Assembly (NCBI GenBank): GCA_029204225.1
Contig: CM055102.1
Span: 5,952,197 to 6,016,196 of the forward strand
DNA from: Diphasiastrum complanatum
Lineage: Eukaryota; Streptophyta; Lycopodiopsida; Lycopodiales; Lycopodiaceae
Direction: 5' to 3'
DNA length: 64,000 nt
Shown here: one piece after another, positions 10,443 to 20,687 of the stretch
Layout of the letters: every line of letters starts with the position of its first letter
Position numbering within the stretch: the stretch's first letter is position 1
Translations under genes and position numbers: made by a program
The notes under the pieces: model-generated
Database searches by the model: none
What the model saw: only the letters and a program-made list of their open reading frames with translations
What the model was told of the DNA's origin: nothing

Positions 10443-11009
10443 GAATGCATGTGTGAGCGCCCTATTCTACTTTCATGCTGAGAACGAGTCTTTTCACATT
10501 CCATCAGGATAAAGTGAGCTTATCGTCCCACTGGATAGTTCAGTAATTTAGGCATTGGGATTTCCGAATGAAGGTGAGACCATTCATGGAAGCGGCATGG
10601 CTTATGATCATAACTATCTAAAGCCCTTCTTCGAAGATGATGGTACAACAGCCATATTCACTAACGATGGCTATGCTATTCGCTGCATCAAGGATAAGGA
10701 GTTTCGCAAAGTAGTAGAAATAGTACACATGCTGATTGAAGTCCAACAACCTCGAATAGACCAAATTCCCCCCAGCGATTTATTCGCTTTATCTTTCACG
10801 ATGGAGTAGCAGGAGATCCAGCACTACAACCGGGCCGATAAGCTGACAAAGAAGCTACATACAACGTTGAAGGCCAAGAAGACAGCTACCAAGGTGGGGC
10901 ATATCTTGTCGATGGTCTTTACTCACCAGTTGGGGACCCAATGTGCACTGAGAATCAATGACATCGCTCTCATCTCCAAACCCTCCACCACCCACAGTGG
11001 TACCACCTG
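10443..11009 (+). pseudogene. Extra 3' ORF of the gypsy element, possibly plant mobile domain-like
   Basis: Downstream of integrase one frame reads through with three stops (near 10512, 10549 and 10807). It contains AENESFHIPSG, ALGFPNEGETIHGSG and DDGTTAIFTNDGYAIRC, then a lysine-rich segment (KLTKKLHTTLKAKK). The FH-P-G ... LG-P-EG pattern resembles the plant mobile domain known from some Gypsy and Mutator-like elements. That likeness is my inference from memory of the pattern. No ATG is evident. A further open frame at 10958-11328 has a proline-rich start and no recognisable family. Both lie before the E1 LTR. Confidence 0.35.
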
Positions 11010-11328
11010 AACGACATCGAGTGACACCCCAAAATCCAAGTCAGGACATGCTAGAATCTACAAAATTCAAGGCAAAGTATCCTATAGACGAAGAGTGCGA
11101 CGAGTTTACCATGCCCGATCTCAAGTTGTGCCGCACACATAAAGCAAAAGTGCAAGCCTTAGATCCACAACCAAGGGCAATGTTTTTTCCAAATAAGCCA
11201 CCATTCTTACGCTACCTCAGCGCGCCAACTTATTTGTGGGTCAACCCAAATACTGCCCTCTCAAAAGGTGTGAACCTTTCACACCAGAGTTCATGGCTGA
11301 AAAGATCTATTGGCCTATGCTTACATAG

Positions 11329-11914
11329 TGTGAAAGATTCAACTGGTTTGATCATATTTGCTACATTTCTATATTTGGCAAATTGATGCCAACTTTATAT
11401 TAGACTTAGAGTTTGACTTTTCAAAGTTAATTAGTCTAAATTTCATTTGAATAAATACTTTTGGAAAATGGGAGAAAGTTAGAAGTCGAGTTTGATTAAA
11501 TTCAAATTTAAATGTTGGGTACATTGAATCTAGACTTAAAAATAGTAGGGTTTACATTTTGGAGGGAAAGCCAAGGGGCCAAGTAGGGTTTGGACTTGTT
11601 ATAAAAGGATGTAACTCATGGAGAGGCAGATCTTCTCTCTTCTCTATCTCATTTCATGCTTATACATGGTTCTCTTGGGTTCTACTATCCATTGGTGCAC
11701 TATACTTGTGATTGCTTTCAATTCTATGTGTAGAATGGTCTATATTTGCTATTTTCAGGTTCACACGTGTTAAATACAGTAGAATACTATTGTTGTACGG
11801 ACAATAACTTCCATTTATGTTTTGATTCATGTTTATCAAGTTCCATTAGAGTTAGCATTCTATTTTGTGTGTAGATGCTGATTTTTCTACATTGGCAAGA
11901 TTGGTGGAGTAGCT
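11329..11914 (+). mobile_element. 5' LTR of copia E1, 3' end deleted
   Basis: Begins TGTGAAAGATTCAAC and aligns with the E2 LTR at 44988-45622, including a TTATAAAAGGA promoter-like TATA region near 11600. At about 11914 it jumps to sequence that in E2 lies beyond the primer binding site. The LTR end and the primer binding site are therefore deleted. CATAG (11324-11328) precedes it, but the 3' LTR is missing, so no target duplication can be tested. Confidence 0.85.
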
Positions 11915-12263
11915 TGCTAGAGAGGATTCTACACGAAAATCGAGTTTCTTGCATTTGTAGATTGGATCTTTTGTAGATCAAAATCCTATATAGGTTTATA
12001 AACTTGATCAATTCTGATTTTTAAATTCACATATTGGATTTAGCTGATTTTTGGATTAGTAGATCATCCTAAGTGGATTGAGAATAGATCATAGGTTGAT
12101 CAAGATTTCACAATTCTATGTGTTGATTTGTTTGGTATAAGTGCTAGAAGAGAATTGAGTAGCTTCAAATCTTTGTGATTTCTCTTTGAAAACATTTGTT
12201 GTTGTTCAAAGGAGTGCTTTGTGCATTGAAATAGGTTCAAAGATAAAATAAGGTCATTGCTAC

Positions 12264-13410
12264 ATGGCAGCATCAAGTGGAGTCATGTTGGAAGTCAATG
12301 ATAGGCTTACGTCAAGTTACTATTCATTGTGGAAAGTGAGGATGAATGATGAATGATGTTTTGGATATTGTTGTAGGATTGGAGGAGAGACCAGCAATAC
12401 AACAAGATCAAATGAGGTATGATAAGAGGGCCAAAAGGGCTCTACACATAATCATGATGAATGTTACCAATGAGCTTCTCAAGGAGGTTGGTAAGTGTAC
12501 TTCATCTAAGGATGCTTGGGATTCATTATAGAAGCTTTATGAATCCAAGTCTACTCCTAGAGTGTTGACTCTAATAAGGCAAATATTTTTTTGTTTGCAA
12601 AAGAGTGAAGAAAGTACCAATACTTTTGTTTTAGAGTGAAAGCATTGAATGATGAGTTGGCTTGCATTGACGAGAGCATTAAGGAAGTGATTCTTAATGG
12701 TTTGTTGGATGCTCATGCTAACATTGTTCAAAGTTTAGCTATTCAAAAGACTTTTCCAAGTTGATGGATCTTCAAGAGATCTTGATCAATGAAGAATATA
12801 GTCTTCAAGCAAGAGGTGGATCTACATCGACACTTCAAGAGGAGGCTATGTTCACAAACTTGGAAAAGTCTTTTGAATGGCTAAACTTTGAACAATGTTA
12901 GCATGAGCATCCAACAAACCATTAAGAATCACTTCCTTAATGCTCTCGTCAATGCAAGCCAACTCATCATTCAATGCTTTCACTCTCAAAACAAAAGTAT
13001 TGATACTTTTTTCACTCTTTTGCAAACAAAAAAATATTTGTCTTATTAGCGTCATCTTCAAGAGATCTTGATCAATGAAGAATATAGGCTTCAAGCACGA
13101 GGTGGATCTACATCGACACTTCAAGAGGAGGCTATTTTCACAAAGGGCAAAAGCAAAAGCAAGTGGTCTAAAGGGCAAGATCAAGGGGAGGCTTCTTCAA
13201 ATGGAAAAAAGAAAGATAGATCAAAGCTCATGTGCTTCTATTGTGGCATCAAAGGACACTTTGCAAGTGAGTGCTTCAAGAAGAAGAGAGATCAAGTAGA
13301 CAAGCAAGGTAATCTTACTCTTGATGAGGATGGCTTGGATGTTCAAGATGCAAATGATGATGTTTTTGTGATTTCTTCATGTATGCTTGCTAATGATGGA
13401 GATCTAGATC
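12264..13410 (+). pseudogene. Copia E1 gag, rearranged
   Basis: ATG at 12264 starts MAASSGVMLEVND, with copia gag motifs SLWKVR, RAKRALHIIMMNV and SKDAWDSL. A deletion early on and a stop at 12529-12531 break the frame. The middle contains an inverted duplication (listed separately). The C-terminal part after 13070 is open and holds an intact zinc knuckle CFYCGIKGHFASEC. The relative at 46218-47102 lacks the inversion. Confidence 0.9.
12566..13054. repeat. 197-bp inverted repeat with 94-bp spacer inside E1 gag
   Basis: Arm 12566-12762 (coding sense, TGACTCTAATAAGGCAAAT to CTTTTCCAAGTT) is repeated in reverse complement at 12857-13054 with few mismatches. The spacer 12763-12856 is itself repeated in direct orientation at 13055-13142. 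The order is A, B, inverted A, B. Transcribed, it would form a hairpin RNA of nearly 200 bp. Confidence 0.93.
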
Positions 13411-14137
13411 CATGGTGGAATGATAGCGGAGCAAGTTCACACATGACATTTCACAAAGAGTAATTCACTTCCTTTTTTTGGCATATGGAGATGACAAGAG
13501 AGTGATCTACACGGCCAATGATGGTGAGTATCCAATCAAAGGGATTGGCACAATTCCTATTTCTCTCTCTATGAATAGGAATGCTCATTTGGAGGATGTC
13601 TTGTTTATTCCATCTATTACCAAGAATTTGCTTTTTGTGAGTCAATTGCTAAGTAAAGGCCTCAAGGTTGAGTTTGATGGAGATGCTTGTGTTGATAAAA
13701 AAGAAGGACAGAAAAGGTAAAAGGCAAGGGAAGTTGTTCAAACTAGATGCTTGTGTTATTGCTAACCAAGTTGGATGTGTTGCAAGAGAGCAAATACCTA
13801 TTCAAGAGGTTTGGCATAAAAGGATGGGACACCTCAACTTCCAAGTCATTGGAGGTAATGGCTAGAAAGAAGGTTGTGATAGGTTTTCCAAGTTCCTTAA
13901 GTGGCATCAATCATGTTTGTGAGTCTTGTGCTTTGTCTAAGTCACATACACTACCTTGTACTAGATCTACAAAGTCTTTTCAACTTGTACATTTGGATAT
14001 TCATGGAATTACTACAATTAGCAATAGTGGAGCTAATATGTATGTAACTTTCATTGATGATTTTAGTAGATTTTGTTGTATCTATCTACTAAAGAGCAAA
14101 GATGAAGTGTATGATGTCTTTGTTAAGTTCAAGAATG
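13411..14137 (+). pseudogene. Copia E1 protease and integrase N-terminal part
   Basis: The protease site reads WWNDSGASSHMTF (DSGAS intact, Asn where relatives have Ile). It is followed by NAHLEDVLFIPSITKNLL, then the pre-integrase zinc region (VWHKRMGHLNF, CESCALSKSH) and the start of the integrase core (VHLDIHGITTISNSGA, YVTFIDDFSRF). Frames change near 13465, 13700 and 13850. Homology to E2 ends at about 14137, where a different copia lineage takes over. Confidence 0.9.
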
Positions 14138-15138
14138 CAAGGGAGAACCCTGGCAGACTATCTAGCATCATGCGGCATGCACCATCAGTTCACAACAAGC
14201 TATACTCAACAAAATGGAATGGATGAAAGAAAGAATCGAACACTGTTGGAAGCATCACGATCCATGATGTCCAATGCTCAGTTAACCCAAAACTCCGTTT
14301 GAAGCCTACTATGGTTACAAACCAAGCCTTAAACATCTATGTGTGTTCAGATGTCTCTGCTATGTACAAACACCGTCTGATTTGACGGAGAACCTAGACC
14401 TTGTAAGCTGTAAGTACATTTTCATTGGCTACTCAACGTCACATAAAGCATATCACATTTATGATGATGATACAGATCTCAGTCAACCAAGATATTGTCT
14501 TTCTTAAAGACAAATTTTATGATTTCAAGCAGAAAGCATAAATTTAGGAGTTTGTCCCAACAACTCCATTTACCATCGATAGGCCTGGACTTATGAATTT
14601 TCAACCACAAAATGAAGACCTCCTAGTCATTCATCCAGGAGAGAAGTCTACTCAAGAACCTGCAGTTCGAAGGTCTGCATGACAATGACAGGAACCCGAT
14701 CACTTTGTCCCTCAAGCATTTATAACTCACAACGAACTTGCCTCTGTTGTACAAGCTTTGTCATTGTTAGATGTAGACGGATGAAAGCTACTATGGATGC
14801 TGAGTACCATTCATTAATGAAGAACAAGACTTGGAATCTTGTTAATCCTCTTGTAGGTATAAAACCTATTGACACTAAGTGAATCTTCAAATTAAAGCTT
14901 AAACCATATGGATCAATATCCAAATGGAAAGCTCATTTAGTGGTTAAAGGTTATGAACAAGTTCAAGGAATAGATTAAACTGACACCTTTACTCCAGTGG
15001 TAAAATATCAATCTATTTGCACTGTGTTGGCCATAGTTGCTGTAGATGATCTGGACATTCATCAGATGGACATCCAGACAACATTCCTTCACGGAGACAT
15101 ACAAGAAGACATTTACATTTATCAACCAAAAGGTTACG
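14138..15138 (+). pseudogene. Copia B-type fragment (B3): integrase C-terminus to RT start
   Basis: Matches the minus-strand B lineage at 31740-32240 and 51490-52140. It reads MHHQFTTSYTQQNGM, ERKNRTLLEASRSM, YGYKPSLKHLCVFRC, YIFIGYSTSHKAYHIYDDD and then RT motifs [37 protein letters not shown]. Several stops interrupt it. It is cut in the RT domain at about 15138 by the Gypsy-type LTR H1. Confidence 0.9.
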
Positions 15139-15416
15139 TGTTTCTACACAGTCTACATAACTACTCGAAACGGATCACAGTGACAGTTAACATTCACTTT
15201 TTACGATCAAAGCCGACTTGCATTAATTCATCAGCAAGTAGTTTCTGAGAAGTCCTAACTGGATGGATGCCAGCACATCACAACCAACTGGATGACGCTT
15301 TTGACGACCGAATTGCTTAATATAGATAGCTATTCATATTTCAACATCTTAGCATCAATTTATGATCAGTAGATCAGTATTTTATGATCAAGAAGACGAT
15401 CAAGTATCGAATAGTT

Positions 15417-15508
<92 letters not shown>

Positions 15509-15617
15509 CCTGCGAGCTTGTACACTCTTAGGCATTCTAGCTCAGTTCTTTAGAGTTGATTAGAGATTGCTATTGCGCTTACTGCTTACTAGTAGTTGCA
15601 CTTAATTCAGACTTACA
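15139..15617 (+). mobile_element. Gypsy-type 5' LTR H1
   Basis: A 479-bp segment with TG...CA ends (TGTTTCTACAC to CAGACTTACA) that interrupts a copia RT and precedes a gypsy-like gag in the same orientation. Its inverted partner copy at 6417-6838 supports the right end. No standard primer binding site was recognised after 15617, which leaves the right border slightly uncertain. Confidence 0.65.
15419..15505. repeat. (CT)n microsatellite
   Basis: About 87 bp of CT dinucleotide inside LTR H1, at the position where LTR H2 has GA on the plus strand. Confidence 0.97.
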
Positions 15618-15780
15618 TTTTAGACGCTCAAAGATAGCTCAGAGTATGCGGCTTCGATTCGCAACTTGTTGTACTCATTTACATCTGTTTCACTTCCATA
15701 CTGAATCAATACTATCTTCTTATTTCTTTCAGCTTCGTCTCAGAATGTATGCGTTTTTGTAGTTCTTCGCAACTAATTAT

Positions 15781-17121
15781 TTGTCTAATGTTTCGATGCT
15801 TAATGTTTATGCACTCAGAGGTGTGCACACATTTATTTTAGAGTCACTTGTAGGCGATGTATTGTGTCAGAAGCACTTGGGTGACGAAGAATATGACCTA
15901 GTGATTTCGGAATTCCTTAGTCACCTACGCACTGACTCTGATACCTTGAGGCCTGTAAATGCCCAACATGATCGAAGTTGTTCCAATGATGATTTCCTGG
16001 AGATTCAAAATGACTATGTGGCACTACATGGCAATTATTTTGTGACTATTAACCATAGTCCTATTGTGATTCAAAATCCAATTCTTGGAGTTGATGAAAC
16101 CCTAGCAAGAATTGGTTGTGTGCTGAACTATGACCATAAAAAGCCTAATACTCATGAGGTGAGTGCTGGCACCGATATTGAAATGATGAACTTTTCTACC
16201 CAAAGCCCTGGAATTGATATTGAGTGGTCCCAGAAGGTAGACATGTCAAGAATAAGACATGAATGTCATGTTGATAGTGAGAGTGAAGTTCTTACTGACC
16301 TTGAAGAGTTGGACCATGAAGACGGAAAATTAGGAGCGGAACCTGATCATGATTTTGTGCAACCTGTGTTCGTTGCTGGCGACTCCCTCTGTGTTAGACC
16401 AAAGCCTGTGTACCTATTGAAGATTAATCACTATGATGGAGAGAGAGGTGATAAAGCTGATATTTTTATACGAAAATTCATGAACTTCTCTTTCCTAGAT
16501 GGTTTCTCACAACCCGAGGATTGGAAATTGTTATTTCTATTATACTTGACCAATGAAGCTCGAGATTCGTATGATAATGTTGAAGCTTTTGAAGTCCATT
16601 CTCTTGACTCATGGGGCTTGGATGAGTTTTCACCCACGATGTATATAATGGTTGCTTGTTACCATTTGGTAATTATCAGACAATGTGAAGATGAGTCTGT
16701 GGGAAGATATTCTCATAGATTTAATTGGTTTGTGCAAAAGTACATATCTATCTATGCACTTTCAATTGGATTGATATTGGATTGCTTCGTAAGTGGATTG
16801 TAAACAGATATGCAAGTCTACGTGAGACAAAAACATCCGACTAGTTTGGATTATGCAATTCAAATTGCATCCCAATACGAAAATGCTCTAAGTGATACTC
16901 GTATATCCACATTTTATAATAGCCACAACCAATCTAGAAATGACCAGTTCCTAGTTGAGTCAAGCTTGGGACCAAATGTGAAATCAGGAGTGGATTATTT
17001 CCATTGTCAGGGACATCAAACCCATTGTGTGAAACTTGGAGACTCTAGGTTTGAAGCGTTGAACTCTAACTCTCTATGCCTGGGAATGGAAGCCAAGAGC
17101 GAAACAAAAGTCTTGACCTAG
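15781..17121 (+). pseudogene. Gypsy-type gag (H1)
   Basis: An open frame to 16803 continues after a TAA into a second frame to 17121. The first 210 residues are an acidic extension I cannot place. After it comes a retrotransposon gag domain: YDGERGDKADIFIRKF, WKLLFLLYLTNEARDSY, CEDESVGRYSHRFNWFVQ, LILDCFVSGL, then QVYVRQKHPTSLDYAIQIA and YENAL. A degenerate zinc knuckle follows (FHCQGHQTHC). No ATG is required by the data; the frame has no Met at its left edge. Nothing of protease or pol follows. Gag identity rests on the motif order. Confidence 0.7.
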
Positions 17122-20100
17122 AAGTTCATTCCACCTCTAAGGGTTGGAAGAAATTGACCAACCGTAAACGCTACCAGTAGTATAACTTACTACTATAATC
17201 AGCCAGTAATTCCACAACTTGAGGTAACCAACATTCGTGTTGGTTTTGCAAGTTTAGCACTTGGCACTTTTTAACTTCTTATAATATCTGAAAATCTGAA
17301 ACCCTGAGAGAAATTTTAGAGGCCACTACAATTTTTTGGCACCATTGTCAAAGAATATACTAGCATTTCCTTGTGTAGTTAGCTTACACGTGGCTTTTTT
17401 GTGTGTACATCGTTTTTTTAGGAGAGTTTATGAGGGAATAGACTAGAGAGAAAAATAGCGATTAGTTGTTATTTTTTTGTGATTTTTTGTATGAAAGTAT
17501 AGTAGAGAGAGAATCAAAGGAGTGGACCGTGCCTTGACTAAGTGCCAAACCCTTCAAAAATCAAAGAAAAATCATTAAAACTATAAAAAACCACTAATTT
17601 TTGGCAATCTATCCAAAAAAAAAGACCAACAAACGCTTTCTAAACAAAAAATCTCCATCACTCAACTAAGCTAACCCTCGCCGACTTGGTAGTACCTCCT
17701 GGCAGTACCTTCCGCCACATCAATAGAACCTATTGTAGCTTGATCGAAAGTTAGTTTCTAGCCATTTTGCGGAAACTGCCAAAAACAGCCAAATTTTTTT
17801 AAAAAATCCCTTGTAAAAGATGTGCAAAATTTTAAAATTGCTCCAAACAACCTTTGCCTAGCTCCATAATGCCCATCAGGGAAGTAGTTGAAGTCAACAA
17901 AGGTTAGTTGGGTGTTTTCAAGTCTCGGCAAAGGTTTTGTACTCCAAAAATAGCACCAAACAAAAAGAATCCTCACCATACTAACTTTCGAAAAAAGTAG
18001 CTGCTACTAACCTTCGCCAGTTTGCCAGTAGCTACTTTTCATTGCTTTTTAGCTTTTAAAAGTTCAACAAAGATTAGTTCCCAAAAAAAATTGGCCATTG
18101 AAGGTTCCTACCAATCCGTGAAGTTTCCAAGTCCCATCCAACTCTCACCAACCCTCATCTATGCATCAATAACCTTATCCGACCTCATAATATTTGAAAA
18201 ATATTGTTCTGAAATCTCAATGAAGCGAGCGAAGGTTAATAATTATGACAAAATCTTGTGTGAAAGTTCCTAGTAAAAAAATATTCATTTTGCTTTCTAA
18301 ACCCTTGTTGAGCTAATTTTGCAGTCCAATAACCTTTGCCTAAGCCTTCTGATTTTCATTCAAGTCTCCGTGCAAGTCGGCGAAGGTTGGTTGTTACTGA
18401 AAGGAGAATGGCGAAGGGTTTCCAATCTTTTTGATTTTACATACATTTATGAACCCTCATCTACCCATCCTTCACCAAGAAGAAACTTCGCCTGATTCAC
18501 TAAAGCAATCATTTACTGAGTTATATCATATATCAAAGAGACAAACATTTTTGATAAAAAAAATTGGAAAATTTTCAAAAAAATTGTCGTATTTGCCAAT
18601 GACTTCTCACGTGCATCACCCGCTTAATCACACACAAGTCATATGGTTTTGCGTTAAGGCCCTGGACCCCACCCGCACCTGATACCATAGTTGCCAACTA
18701 TCACTCACTATTGTTACCATTCACGCCTTTACATCACCCACTTTTTTGTCATCTCCATTTAAATTCATGCAAATATCCATCTATATCTCTCAACAACCAT
18801 CCAAGTGTTCCCTAGTGCAATCAACCATTGTCTGGCTCCCATCATCTAACTTGAACATACATACATCCATTCATAACACCAACCTCCAACCATCATCATC
18901 GGCCAATTCTTCCAAGATCCACTTAGATCTATTGTCGCCATAAGCCTCCACTCTCTATTGAACCTGCACAATGGATGAGATTGAGATCTAGTAGAATATT
19001 ATCAACGGAGAATCCATAGCTACATCAAGCAGCAGAAAAAGAGATTCAATTAACTCAACAAATTCCAATGGATCCCCAGATTTCTATGCCAACGGTACCT
19101 TGATTTACATAGAAAACGTAAGGGTAAACTCTTAAACCTCGTAAGTCCATGAAGTAAATACATTGATTAGGAACTATTTGGTGAAGTAAGTGATTTGGCC
19201 TTTGGAAAAGGGCTGGTAAAATCTAGTCACTTCTTGTCCCCATAATTGTACAACTTTAAAATAACATAAAACTTATGTTTTTATGATTTCATGGTCCAAG
19301 TTCTCCATTAGAAAAGATGGCCATTCTACTTGAAATATGCATCATATGCAGAGATGACATGGGTGATATCATGGGTGACTGTAACTAGTTGGGCAAGACA
19401 ATGCATGGCTATAACCAATTGATAACCAATTGAGGACAAAGGCGTTATTCTGAATTGTATGAAACAATCTTACACTATGCTCAAGATGTCTACCATAAAG
19501 CTCTAGGTCCCAAGATTAGCAGAATGAACAACCCAAAGTGCCTTGCATGTTGAATTTCAACATTCATAAGTTTTAACTAAGAATTTGTCACCAAAAGAAC
19601 ATTGCACTTGCCTTGCAACATCTAGATCACAGGTTTTGTGTGACCTAAATTTAAGAGACATTATGCATGTATGTGCCATGAACCTTTTTGCAAGCAAGAT
19701 CAAGAATTAAACAATATTTGATATCAAACCAGAAATTACTGCATCATGACTCCAACATCCCAACACCTTATGAAACATAATAAGCACCCATAAATCAAGA
19801 TCACAGTTCTTTCTATATGAAGCTCTGCAGAGATAAAACATTTAGGCAAGGTGACCAATTCACCAAAAGAGACCAGAATCAGCTTTGAATTATTTAAAAC
19901 TAAGTAGTGATTCTTTCTATGCAGTAGTAAAAACTGTAGAATTTACAGAAATTGCAAATAAGAGAAAGCTCAATCGCTGGTTGAGGGCTCCTTGATCGTT
20001 TGAACACCCAAGTGAACAACATCATAGATGGTGTGGATTGATAAGTGCTGCAGGGTAGTGAATTTGAGTCTTCAACTGAATTTTGATTCCCAGGACATTG

Positions 20101-20687
20101 CCTTTTCCCAAACAGTCACTAAATCAACAAAACTGAAAACGCTCCAGCGTGCCCCAATCCTCCACAAAGAGCAAGACATGGATCCTCCACAAACAGCAAG
20201 GCATTAAAAGGGTGTTTATTTCACAACTGTAGCCACCTACTGCAAAAGCTTCGACTTAAAAAGCACAAACAGACTAGCCACAAGATCATGTCTGGTGGTT
20301 GAAATATGATAAAGCTAAACCAAACATGTCCCTATAAAATCTCTGCTTGGAAAGCATCTCTTTTCACACTTATGTGGACCTACCATCAGGAGTTCACAAA
20401 AGGGGAGAACCTTTTTACAATCAGAAACCTCATCAGGTGTATAGTGTTGATTAATCTCAAATTGTATTGCCTAGAAATCACTTTTGAGTTTAACACACTA
20501 GAAAATCCTTGAAATCATTGCTAAGTTTCCGCACAAAGGCCGTGTATGTCCGTCCAGCTGCACAACTGTGAAACAAAAGACTACAGTGGGAGATTACCTC
20601 ACTTGCCCGCATCAACTGGCTTGCTTGATGCCCACAACAAACACGAGACCAAAAATTAGCAACACAAGATTTGCAGGGGAAGAAGAA
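17122..20687. other. Intergenic stretch, no gene recognised
   Basis: Holds no ORF that resembles a protein family and no LTR ends I can pair. The part 17670-18425 has a recurrent short motif (listed separately). The part 18440-20560 is AT-rich with only short ORFs. The last 130 bp form the likely 3' untranslated region of the minus-strand F-box gene. Confidence 0.6.
17670..18425. repeat. Cluster of a short interspersed motif, GCGAAGGTTAGT-like
   Basis: About ten copies of a 10-12-bp motif occur in both orientations. Sense forms: CAAAGGTTAG (17899), GCAAAGGTTT (17928), GCGAAGGTTA (18229), GGCGAAGGTTGG (18379), GGCGAAGGGTT (18410). Antisense forms: TAACCCTCGCC (17672), CAACCTTTGCC (17848), TAACCTTCGCC (18008), AACCTTTGCC (18330). 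Such spaced, two-way motifs are known in the subterminal regions of some plant DNA transposons. No terminal repeats were found to prove it. Confidence 0.55.

Noticed and set aside
12852-13184. 110-codon minus-strand ORF
   Set aside because: It is the inverted copy of gag within E1, not an antisense gene.
13068-13299. Second small ORF overlapping the E1 zinc-knuckle frame
   Set aside because: Alternate frame of gag; the zinc knuckle lies in the other frame.
6417-15617. H2 and H1 LTRs as the two ends of one gypsy element containing the pol at 6870-10050
   Set aside because: They are in opposite orientation, whereas LTRs of one element are direct repeats. The gag belongs to H1 only.
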